From the NCBI GenBank assembly GCA_914767715.1, contig OU612065.1:24678001-24742000 (forward strand): a stretch of DNA of 64,000 nucleotides, given 5' to 3'. This document shows positions 53,776 to 64,000 of the stretch, piece by piece. The notes under the pieces are model-generated. The model worked only from the letters and a program-made list of their open reading frames with translations. It was not told the DNA's origin and ran no database searches. The position numbers and the translations under genes are program-made. Positions within the stretch are counted from its first letter, which is position 1. Every line of letters begins with the position of its first letter. The DNA is from Membranipora membranacea. Its lineage: Eukaryota; Bryozoa; Gymnolaemata; Cheilostomatida; Membraniporidae.

Positions 53776-55224
53776 AGGTAAGATGCCTCGCCGAATTTTC
53801 TGATCACCTGCAAAAATCATTTCTGTATTCTTTGTTCTAATTGTTACCTGATATAATCTTTCAAATCTCTGCTTATATATGTTCATATTTTGTTCTAAGA
53901 ATCTGAAAAAAGGGGTTCAAAAATAAGAACAACATATTGCTTCTCTGGATTATAATTAGTGAATCAAGCCTTTTCCCCTTGTACATGTATATTGTATATG
54001 TTTCAAGAATGTGGTGTCCTCCCATGTCGCGTTAGGACTGTTAGTTGTCTTCTTTCTGTGCAAAAACAAGGATATTGTCATGGCAATGTTCTTCAGTTTT
54101 GGTATTTCAACCTGCTTCACCGTAGACTCTTGATTTTTGTACACTCAATGAAATTACTTTCTCTGGTCGGATAATAATAGTAAAAAATCCTCGATTCATA
54201 GCAGAAGTTAGAAACTCTATCAATACTCGATCACTCTAGTGGATAGAATGGATAGAAATATTAAAAGAAAATTTACCTCCTTTCCTATTTTCTGAACAAT
54301 GGTACCATGTAGATATTCTTCAAAGGTGTCTAGTCTATTATTTCAGAATTATTATTTCTGCTCATATTGTGGTGGTACATATTTTGTATCGGGAAACATC
54401 ATGGTATCTTTATAGAGATCATGATTCTTTGCTAAGTTATAGCTGGACGACGAAAAGCTCATTGCGTAAAATTGGCTCAAATTTATGTTCAAGCGACTGC
54501 GTAGGCTTGTATATACTGCCTTATAAAATCACCCCTCTCTCTGGTTTTTCAGCTGAAGAAGAAATTGAAATATAAATACACGAGGATTACCTACTTATCA
54601 CAGCAGAAGTTATATGGAAGAGTTCATAGCAGCAGTGCATGATGCTAACTTATTTACTACACATATATTCCACAGTCACTCTTGACACTCTTATTCATCC
54701 ATGAGATAATAGCGAGATCATATTATGATGAAAAATCACTGCGGACACTGGCTTCACAATTTTTTTACAAGGGTGGTGTTGAAGATGTAATTTGAATTTA
54801 TCAAAATAAAAGTTACTTTGTTTATCAGATTGTATACCCTTATTATAAGTATTATTCATCATCCGCTGTAACTTGGTAGCGCGTATTAGCTATAATAAAG
54901 TTACCAGGAAAAAATTTTCTGGAGCTAAATTTAGCAGATGACATCATTTCATATGTTCTTAAAATAGACATGTGATGATGCATGTGGAGGGAAAACTGAC
55001 ACTGACACTCTCTTTTTGTCACATGTACAGGTGTCCCAAGTTTGGAAGAAAGAATCCCATTGGTCAGCATTCATTCCAGCTGTTTCACCATTGGGCAATT
55101 TTTCTACTACAGATGGCAAAATGCCATTCTGTTCTCAGAGCATGTCAGTGTCAGGTTGTAAGGTGTAAGTTAAGTTGGTCAATGAACTTTTCTGAATGAA
55201 CTTTATTGCAACCTGCTCAGCTGA
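53776..55224. other. Intergenic region 3' of ARMH1 and 5' of the tandem-RRM gene
   Basis: Contains the ARMH1 3' UTR and the promoter or 5' UTR of the next gene. Several short open frames exist (for example 54369-54575), but none has a recognisable domain or splice support. No gene is called. Confidence 0.5.
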
Positions 55225-58200
55225 ATGAACTCAGAATCTAAGGAATTGAAAGTGTCTGATTTTGAGTGTCACAAGAGTGTGTCAGAGAAAGTAAAAGGAG
55301 AAGCTGACAGCACTATGGAAAATCAGGATCAATACATTGATAATGATTTCAGCTGTGTTTCCAATTTCTCTCCAGAGAAAGGGTAGGTGAATCTATAGTG
55401 CTTCTATCCTCATTAATGCATGTCCTTCATAATTTGTTGATCACATTATTTGTTCAAAAGATATTACTAAGGGGATGATGATGTGACTTTCTGACTTTAA
55501 AAGCCACTACATACATCCACTGATACTGACTTACATACATTAAATGATGTTGATGCCTATGAATGATATGTACTCATTGTAATCTCACCACCATATTCAC
55601 ATGATTTTCATAAATCAGACCAATGAATTTTAGTACATTGATACCAAGATTGCCAACCATGAAATTTATTGTGGTGCCTTTGAGACTGAGCACTTGATTA
55701 TCATGTGTTTAGCATGCTGCCAGGTCATAGGGCCGAATAGAAAAGAAAATGTAACAAAAATACTTGCAGTTCCTTTCCCGAAGCAAAAGGAACTGTTGCA
55801 GTTGCAATCATCATCATGCAAAGAAACAGCATATATCAATTTTTTCATTTATTTTTAGCAAGCTGTTTGTTGGAGGACTAAGCTGGAAGACAAATGCTTG
55901 TAAGTGATTATTTTGTGGCTGCATAGATGTTTTTCCCCTTCCCTGAAATCTCAAAACAAACTATTGTAAGAACAAAAATTAAATTAAAATCCTCCATCGG
56001 AGACTTTTTTTGTTAGACAGTTTTTTGCCCCATCCCTAAAGTCTCACCAAAACCAAATTTGATAATCTTGATTGTGAGTATTTTCTTGCCTGAAGTCGGA
56101 ACTAGTCTCTGGTTCTGTGGTTGTTGGTTTCAAACGAGTTGACCTGGAGGTAAGCTAATTAGATCGATACTGCTTATTTTAGGACATTTGGGATATGATC
56201 TTAGTCTTGTTGTTGCCATGAAGAAGAGATCTAATTCTCAAGAGAAAACCTCTATTAATGCAATGTGCTTTTCCGATTTCAGATTCCTTTCTGCACCACT
56301 TCCAGAAATATGGGGAGATAATAGAATGCTGTATCATGTACAATCCTGTAACTCAGAGACCAAGAGGATTCGGATTTGTGACCTGCAGATATTCGAATGT
56401 GGCTGGAAAAATACTCGAAAATTCACATATTATTGATGACAAACAGGTCAGATTGCAATTTTCTAAATTCAGTAACTCTCTTTTTGTAAATCTGAGTTTG
56501 GCTCTGACCAGGGAGTTTGGGACATCTCTCCAAACGGTATCCGGACATTTTCCCAATGTCATTTTCCCACCTCCCCTTATCCCACCAAGCCATATTCTCA
56601 CCAAGCCATATTCCCACCAAGCCATATTCCCACCAAGCCATTTTCCAACCAGAACATTTTCTCACATATCCGTTTTCCCAACAGGACGATTTCTCACTGA
56701 TCCATTTTCTCACCGGGTTTTTTTCCCACCAATCTGTTTTCCCACCATGATATTTTCTCACCAAACTGTTTTCCCACCTGGGCGTTTTCTCACCAATCCA
56801 TTTTTCCACCTGGACGTTTTCCCACCAATCCATTTTTCCATCCGGACGTTTTCCCACTTGCCATTTTCCCACTGTTGCTTATTTCAAATTAAAGCTGGTA
56901 GCTTCATTCTGTTTTTTGTTTCTTTTCCTTCTGCTCTTTTTCAGGCATTGAAAATGTTGATTGAAAGTAGTGTTAGAGTCTCGTCATAAAAGTTTTTTTG
57001 TTCCTTTTTTATTCTAGAATCCCAAAGTCTATGACCGTTAGTGTTAAAAATGCTGTTCGAGGTTGTGAAAATGACTTGAACAGTTTTCTCACGATTTTTC
57101 ACAACTTTGCTCTTGTACAATTCCTTGTTATAACGCATAGTTGCGTTCACCTAAGGAACTGTTGTCAGATTTACGGGGCCGCTTGTTTGTAAACAGAAGA
57201 TGCACACAGAATCTTGAAATGAACATCAGCTGGAACAAACGTCGACGGGATTAAACTAACTAAATTGAACGTAGTCTGGAATGAAAGTCGAAAATCCTAG
57301 AATGAACTTAGAAAGTGCTGGATCGAAAATGGGGCGGATTCCTCCAAACTACCTGTTCTGACAATTTATGATTCCATTCTTTTAATTTGATCATCTTGCC
57401 TTTCTTTCAGGTTGAAGTAAAACGCTGCCACCCTAAGATTGTAAACAGGGTAAGTTTGGGTACGAAACATAATAATGAAATTTATACAATAGCTATGTGT
57501 TTCCTTTGATTAAAGTCAACAATTAATGACAAAAATAAAAACACTCATGGTGTTTTTTTTGGAGTTGTCCATCTATTTTTGAGGATTAGACAACTCTCTC
57601 TAAGTGACCTTTACAGCAATCTTAGCATTCATTTGACTATCTTCCCATATGATCTGCTATATAATATTTTTATTCCCAGATCATAAGACACAAGAATGAT
57701 GCAAATAACAGTCGAAAGGTCTTTCTTGGAGGTCTACCATCATGGGCCAGCGAAGCCAGTCTTCACAAAGCATTCGAGCAGGCATTTGGTCCGGTCAGTA
57801 AATTTGTGATCAATCCTTATCATGGTAACTTTTGAAGTCTGGAATTGCGCTACAAAATGTCCTTAATAAATTGAGTTGCAGTAACAACTATTTAAACAGA
57901 CCAGCTCCTTGAGCAGACTCATCTATTTTTAGCAACATATGATATTGTCTCAGCGTTAACAAAAGTTTAGAGACGGCGATTAGCTTCATAATGGGTCCTC
58001 GCATTGTGTATACACCTGCTGTTCAGCTGCTGGCTAACAATTGGGTCAAACTAAATAACAAGTTATTATTTTCAGGTTGAAGAAGTCGTTATAATGTGCC
58101 TCCCTGAACATGTCAGCAAATCTGGAAAGTCCCGTTCTAGAGGGTTTGGTTTCGTCACATTTGAGAATGAAGGCTCAGCCTTGAGTGCTACTAGACAGAA

Positions 58201-59382
58201 GTTCCTACATGTTCTGGGCAAACAGGTAATGTCATAAAAATGCAGTTATTATACATTTTTATTTGGGAGACAAAAAGATCCTGGTCAGATGTTTTAAATA
58301 ATGTGCCAAAGAAATTGAGGCAAACGTAGAAAGTATTTTGTATTATCATAGAAGAAGGTAGAAAAGTTTGGTATCAATATTTTTGCTGGCTTGAAAATGA
58401 ATCATTAGTATTATCATGGAAGAAGGTAGAACATAGAAAAAATTTGGTATCGATACTTTTGCTGGCTTGAAAATGAGTCATTAATATTATCATTATTATT
58501 TTTAGCACTCATGTAAGAAATCTTACATTTTTTACTCCGCAACTGGCCAACTTGTCTCCTCAGACAAGCATGCTACCATGCTGTGTTAATCTTGCAATTT
58601 AGACCTTGTATAATATTATTCAATTTCAAAAGGTAGAGATAAAACCAGCAGAACCGAAGAATCCATGTGATCAGTTTTACAGCAGCATGTCAGTCACCTC
58701 GGATGAGGCAACCTGTCACCATTACAACCTCATGGAGCCAGTCTTTCAAAACTCACAAGATATGCAGTACCAACCAGTATCTGTTTATCACGGATGCTAT
58801 CAGCAGGAGGTGCCAGAGCAGTACAGCATGCCCCAAATTATTCAACATATCCCTTCTCCAGTCTATTATGAAATGGATGACATCTCATCAAGGTCTAACC
58901 GTGTATCACCAGTGCCTTCTGCCAATACTCCAGTGGGTTTGGGCACTTATCCATTCCCTCAATCAGTGTCCCCTTCCTCGCATCAGACTCTTTCTCCTAT
59001 GTACAGAACAATGAGTCATCAGCCGCAGGTATTCTTACCGCTCTCTAGATCTGCATCTCCAGTGCCCCAACATGGCTCCCAATTACCTCAAATTGGAGCA
59101 ACTATCAAACAGGAGGCTGTCCCTGTTGTGCATTATCAATCTACTAACCCGAGGCCTGTTTGTACATATTCTCCTGCAGTCTCTCCTGTGCCTCAGATGA
59201 TCGCCTCCAACCCCATGTACCATACCCCACCATACTATGAAGTAGCCACACCTGTCACTATTGGCTGCAGCTACCCTTACACAGAGGCAATCTCATCTCA
59301 ACAATCAATTCCTTATCACCAGCCCACCAACCAACTTATTCAAGCTCCAACATATATTTGGCAGACCAACTGTATTTATTAA
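55225..59382 (+). CDS. Tandem-RRM RNA-binding protein, Musashi/DAZAP1/hnRNP A-B class
   Basis: Seven exons (55225-55382, 55859-55899, 56283-56446, 57411-57449, 57680-57793, 58076-58225, 58633-59382) give 471 residues with matching phases. RRM1 (about residues 53-133) has RNP2 KLFVGGLSW and RNP1 RGFGFVTC. RRM2 (about 145-222) has RNP2 VFLGGLPSW and RNP1 RGFGFVTF, with a longer loop before RNP1 containing KSGKSRS. The RRMs end in VEVKRCHPK and VEIKPAEPK, a pattern typical of this class, which binds mRNA to control splicing, stability or translation. The C-terminal 250 residues are rich in Pro, Ser, Gln and Tyr and probably disordered, with repeated SPVP motifs. The start at 55225 is the first in-frame Met of the first exon. 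Exon 3 stays open into its intron for 180 codons. The precise subfamily is not resolved. Confidence 0.88.
56560..56880. repeat. Degenerate tandem repeat in an intron
   Basis: Units of about 15-18 bp around TTTTCCCACCA and CATATTCCCACCAAGC recur roughly 20 times with variation. The array follows exon 3 of the tandem-RRM gene and keeps the exon-3 frame open, so the read-through peptide consists of Phe/Pro/His/Thr-rich repeats. Confidence 0.85.
58341..58484. repeat. Tandem duplication, about 68-76 bp unit
   Basis: Copy 1 (58341-58408) and copy 2 (58409-58484) both start TATTATCAT[AG]GAAGAAGG and both contain GCTGGCTTGAAAATGA. Copy 2 has 8 extra bases in the middle. Intronic, in the tandem-RRM gene upstream of its last exon. 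Confidence 0.85.
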
Positions 59383-60090
59383 AGCGCCGTCTTTCACTGA
59401 ACCTTCAGATAATGGGAAGGCAAATCAATTTCAATGCAATCTTGCTGCGCAACAATATTAATGCAATCTTGCTATGCAATTTTTATGTGCTGTCAAACTG
59501 TGACTGTGACTATATAGACATTAGCAGATATGTCAAATATATGCTTTCATAAATTTAACTTTTAGTACAATCTGTAACCGGTGTCCGAAGCTCAATCACT
59601 GAATAACATTTCTATTTTCATACCATGTCCGACTCTCAGTGCAGGTCTTGGATTTATATAGATTTTATAACTTAGCTACACATACTTAGAATGTTATAAG
59701 TACATAATATTTAACTTCCTATTTACCTCATTAATTAGAACAATACTATACCTCTTGACTGGTATGCTCTCATATAATGTCTCTTGATACAAACTGCTAC
59801 TGTGTGCAGCGAAATGCTTTCCAACGTGATAATGATTATTGTTTATGTTATAAAATATTTTGTATTCTCAATTAACTTTCAATTTTTTACAGATTTGCAT
59901 GTATCTTTAACCTATTATATCGTATAAGAATCATCATCATTCATAAATATTACGTTTAAATAGTCGATATTTTGCTCTTCAGCATTTATGTTTTTATTCC
60001 ATCCTCCACTTGAAAACTCAAATACAAAAGCAAAATCATAAATACTTTCATCCACATAATAAACCGCATAGTCAAAAAGTCAGTTATTGT
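59383..60090. other. Tail-to-tail region, tandem-RRM gene / SARS1
   Basis: AT-rich sequence between the two stop codons, expected to hold both 3' UTRs. A near-duplicate phrase ATGCAATCTTGCT occurs at about 59434 and 59461. No further gene is seen. Confidence 0.5.
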
Positions 60091-63000
60091 TTATGCCTCT
60101 GGTTCACCTTTGCCGCCTTTTTTCTTTTTCTTATCGCCCTTCTCTTTTTCCTGATCGATTGGAGCTGGTTTGACGAATGGTATAATTTCTTGGTACTCTG
60201 TAAAGAGTTAAAAAAACGCCTGGTAAGTCACACATACATTGATTGCTTTGTAATGGAGCCAAGGCCACCATATTGAGGATCTTTGATTAAGTTACAAAGC
60301 GGCTGGAATTATTTTTTAATTCACAGTGTTACACATGAAGAATGGAGAGTGGTCCTTTTTTAACAACAAGGGTTGTGAAGCTATATAGGCAATAGGCCTA
60401 TGATAGCATCTTTGCTCTAGGACAGTCAAAATTTTGCCGTCAGCTTTGGGGTTATCCATTCCATCTGATCTAGGTATAGTACAATACAATAAGAAACCGT
60501 ACACATTCGAAGAACGAATAGGTGATTTTAACTTACGCTTAGGCATCCATAGACGGATGGCTTCTGGCACTACGATCCCTTCTTCGGTTTGATTATTTTC
60601 GAGGATACAGCAGATCACTCTGGTTGTTGCACACATTGTGGCATTCAGCATGTGACAGTATGTGGCCTGTAAACAACAAAGGATAGCCTTTATTTTATTT
60701 TAATCTTTGTCATAGGCAAGTTACAAAAGTGATGGGAAAGGACCTGTTTACATTTGTTGTATCTCCATTTACAATCTGAATACTAGTAGGAATAAAATTG
60801 TTCAAAAATTCAAGTATATTCTACAGCTGGCAAATCTGTACATTACCTTCACTTGTATGCAGTATATTAATCTTCTGGGAATGCACTATGATTTAGTACG
60901 AGATAGGTTAACATGGACAGACAAATTATCAACATGGTGGCACAATAAGCAGTCATTTATTAACCCTTTCCAACTTACATTCTCATTCATCTTTTTGGTT
61001 TGACCATATCTGACTTGCAACCTCCTGGATTGGTAATCAGTGCAGTTTGAGCATGAGACTAGCTCTCTGAAAGCCTTAGATCCTGGAAACCAAGCTTCTA
61101 AATCTAGCTTCTTGGCAGCAGCATCATTCAGTGCCCCTGTAACAAAGTAGATCCATGATAAAAAAAATGTTAACTTACATAATTTGGAGTTATCCAATCA
61201 TTGAACTAAAGCGTCAGAGAGCAGACAATATCTACTGATAAAGACTATTTTCTTTTATTTTTCTAATTGAGTGTATTGAGCTGCATTAGAATATTGGTGG
61301 TTAATCCGTTAATTATATTTATGTACATGCTGGTTCATCTCAAAAGCAAATGTATAGCAACCGCCGTAACCTTGGTAACAGGCCACTCCCTACCAACAGG
61401 ATATATGTGAGGGAATTCATCAGCATGATAATCTCTCATTATCTCTCGACCGATCTGAACAAGCGATCCTACCTGATACAATGTTCACAACTCTGTAAGG
61501 GAGATTAAGTAGCTGATGAAATTTCTCTGCATTGCCGATCATTCTGTCAAACTCCTCCCAAGATTTCTCAGGATCTGTGATCACAAACTGCTCCACCTGA
61601 AGAAAAAAATAAATACAAGCTGATGATATGTAATGTACAATATTTATGTATGATGTTTATGTATAACAACAATCGGCAAAATGGCTTTAATATCAGAATT
61701 TAGATAAAAGCGTACCATTGAACTTGTATCATCAAACAATGCACGCACCCATTGAATATGTTGTCATTTAATTGTTCCAGCCATCTGTTTTTGAACATCA
61801 ACTCCTTGCAGTTCAGTTCAGTAATGTTCAATAACTTTTTTTCAATTGAAGAATACACAAAGCTCAATTCATGTTATAGTCAGGCCGCAATAAAAATATG
61901 CAACAAGATATGAATAAAAGGGTTACTCACTTTCTCAAACTGATGTACCCTAAAGATACCTCTGGTGTCTCTACCGTGAGATCCGACCTCTTGCCTAAAA
62001 CAGGTGGATACACCAGCGTACCTGATAGGCAGCTGGGCGGGGTTAATCCACTCATCCCTGTGATAAGCAGCGATTGGCTGCTCGGCTGTTGCTATGAGAT
62101 ATTTCTCATCTACTGAAGCATCCTCGGACTTCTCACTACCCTTACCAACAACCTATCATAGCACAAAGAGACACGATCAAACGATTCATGATTTGGTTGA
62201 CTAGAGAAATATATTATACACATTTTATGCATTTGCTGATCCAATCACAATATCAGCCAATAGGGTTACCCCTACAGATTCTCAACACAGCGTTCTTAAG
62301 ATGGGTATATACATAACTTACAGAGGAGGCGTAATCATTTTAGATTGATCGTAGTTTAGCTAGATTCTGAAATTGTGAGCAAGTAACTTACTCTTTTCAT
62401 CGATCACACAGGTCAGCATAATTACTTAATGTGATAAAAGTCCGTGTTAAATTGTCTGGAGGCCATCATAATAAACATACCAACAAAGACTAGTTAGACC
62501 GTCTAAAGTCTCTGAGTACAGTAAGGTGATATCAGTGGCTTAACAAAATTTTATAAAACGTGAATATCGCTTTTCTTACCTTATACAGCTCATCATCAAA
62601 CTGGCTAAGCTGAGCCACCTCCTTCATCACTTGTTTTCTCATAAAGAATGGAGTGTACAGTGGAGTATATCCATCATCGTGCAACGTCCTCAAGGCAAGC
62701 TGTATCAAAGCTTCCTTCATAAACACAGCCGCTCCCTAAAAACAACATCATCTGTCAAACCTGAAGTACAGATCGCGGGCAGCATCAAGATTCATTCTAC
62801 TGAATGAACAAGATTACTAAGACTACAGAATTTGTCTATGCCAGCAATTGTAAAATTCAAGTAAATTATTCGCAAGTACTAATGGAATATGCGATAAAAT
62901 TAATGTTCTCAAGTCAGGTTTCCAATAGGAGGATTTATCATTGTCATCAGAGATGATGATTCACAAACCTTGAGAAAGTATCCACGGCCTCCAGAGACCA

Positions 63001-63581
63001 TTGCTCCTCTCTCTGCATCCATACCGTCTATCATACATATGAGATCTACATGTGAGTATTTCTTCTCTGTAGTACAGTCACCGACTTTCCTGACTATTCC
63101 ATTATTGTCCTAAAATAATATTTGGTTGAACTTCGACAACCTGTTCTTTGAAGAAAATTTTTGCTACCTATTTTTCTCAACATAACCAGTGGACAACAGG
63201 CACCACCATACTCCTCAGATGATATCTTGTAAAACCTAGCACAGGCTTTATGAATCATTTTCAGGCCAAAAACTGATTAGCCAAAAACCAATCAAAAAGA
63301 TTTTCAATCAATGTTTATTAACTTCACCTATTACACAATCTTCACATCCCTATTTATTTACACAACCAGTTAAATTGTTTCTCAGTAGAGCTCAGAGGTC
63401 ATGACAATCATGTAACTGATGGTAAGGCTTACCTCGTCATTGTCGATGATGCAGCTGTCATGGATGAAATTGCCTATTTTTCCAATCGCAGCATTCCTTT
63501 CATCTACCAGTTTGCTAGATTTATCGTTACATTTAGCTATCTCTTCATCTACCATGACCCTGACCTTCTTCAGCTGGGTGA
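60091..63581 (-). CDS. SARS1: Cytosolic seryl-tRNA synthetase, 5' end outside window
   Basis: A class II aminoacyl-tRNA synthetase that charges tRNA-Ser (and tRNA-Sec) with serine. Eight exons are visible in reading order: 63581-63433, 63109-62969, 62735-62580, 62152-61931, 61596-61473, 61136-60979, 60666-60537, 60197-60091. The first ones encode the end of the N-terminal tRNA-binding coiled coil ([19 protein letters not shown]). Motif 1 region has [20 protein letters not shown], motif 2 has [20 protein letters not shown], the serine pocket region has [20 protein letters not shown], and motif 3 has [10 protein letters not shown]. The C-terminus is the Lys-rich eukaryotic tail ([15 protein letters not shown]). 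All junctions keep phase. The start codon and first exon or exons lie right of the window. Confidence 0.96.
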
Positions 63582-63619
63582 CTGTAAGAGGCTAAAATCA
63601 ACATATATAAATATAATAA

Positions 63620-64000
63620 ATAGGGGAAGACGGGGCACGTTGAGCCATGGGGCACGTTGATCCACCCCACTTTTTTCAAATACCATTTTATGTTTTGAGT
63701 TTTCCCCTCCATCAGAGGTCATGTGACCAAGGGCACCCTTTTTGAGCAGACAAAAATAAAGATAGCTACTAAGGGAAGATAATTATTTAGTTTTTCATCG
63801 TTTTTATCGTAAAAAGTAAATAATGCGCTAATCGACGGAAATTTCATCTATTCTCAACAGGGCGTGACTGAGAATTTGCAACTTTTATTATGTGATAACA
63901 TCATATTTAGTCTCAATTTCACATAATCTAAACTTATCTCTGATGGAGAGATTTTGTTAAACTTGAGTTGAAAGTGAAAAACAGGCTGTTGGGGTACGTT
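63620..64000. repeat. Probable mobile-element end at right edge
   Basis: GGGGCACGTTGAGCCATGGG is followed at once by a second GGGGCACGTTGA, and the window ends in GGGGTACGTT. The block lies in the SARS1 intron upstream of the first visible exon. It could be the terminal part of a transposon cut by the window edge, but this cannot be settled from here. Confidence 0.35.

Noticed and set aside
54369-54575. 68-codon open frame between ARMH1 and the RRM gene
   Set aside because: No motif and no phase-compatible splice sites to either neighbour.
56423-56872. 149-codon minus-strand frame rich in Trp/Gly/Lys repeats
   Set aside because: Antisense of the intronic degenerate repeat; no family or splice support.

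Overview
This is a nuclear genomic window from an animal, most likely a marine invertebrate. The genes have many exons, GT-AG introns of about 100-1000 bp and an AT-rich background. Orthologues of broadly conserved metazoan genes sit close together among short DNA-transposon derivatives. Nothing in the sequence fixes the phylum. I rebuilt gene models by reading splice sites and checking that codon phase is kept across junctions. Seven models (MRPL27, TUBGCP6, ATP6V1F, SLC35A, MPHOSPH10, ARMH1-like and the tandem-RRM gene) are complete from ATG to stop with every phase agreeing. UQCC1 is complete apart from some doubt over its start. TMC and SARS1 run off the window edges.

Layout, left to right: a TMC channel-like gene (+, 5' end outside); MRPL27 (-), tail-to-tail with TMC; UQCC1 (+), head-to-head with MRPL27; TUBGCP6 (-, 27 exons, 1591 aa), tail-to-tail with UQCC1; a gene-free stretch with a broken non-LTR retrotransposon split by a TTAA-flanked 377-bp element; ATP6V1F (-); a 3-kb intergenic region; an SLC35A nucleotide-sugar transporter (+), whose 4.4-kb fourth intron holds nested elements; MPHOSPH10 (-); an ARMH1-like gene (+), head-to-head with MPHOSPH10; a two-RRM RNA-binding protein gene (+); and cytosolic seryl-tRNA synthetase (-, 5' end outside).

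The genes do not form one pathway. They are housekeeping functions (mitochondrial translation, complex III assembly, microtubule nucleation, proton pumping, Golgi sugar-nucleotide transport, rRNA processing, tRNA charging) plus a TMC channel, an armadillo-like protein and an RNA-binding protein. Two close divergent pairs may share promoters: MRPL27/UQCC1, both mitochondrial, and MPHOSPH10/ARMH1.

The most unusual content is mobile and nested. There are two near-identical 377-bp TTAA elements, a 797-bp hAT element with an exact 8-bp target duplication, a PIF/Harbinger element with a TAA duplication that itself holds a smaller inverted-repeat element with a tRNA-like segment, three copies of a short hairpin family, and a decayed reverse-strand gene with paired Cys/His modules inside the SLC35A intron. 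I found no CRISPR array, operon or clearly new multi-gene system. The best candidates for something undescribed are the nested Cys/His-module gene and the small non-autonomous elements.
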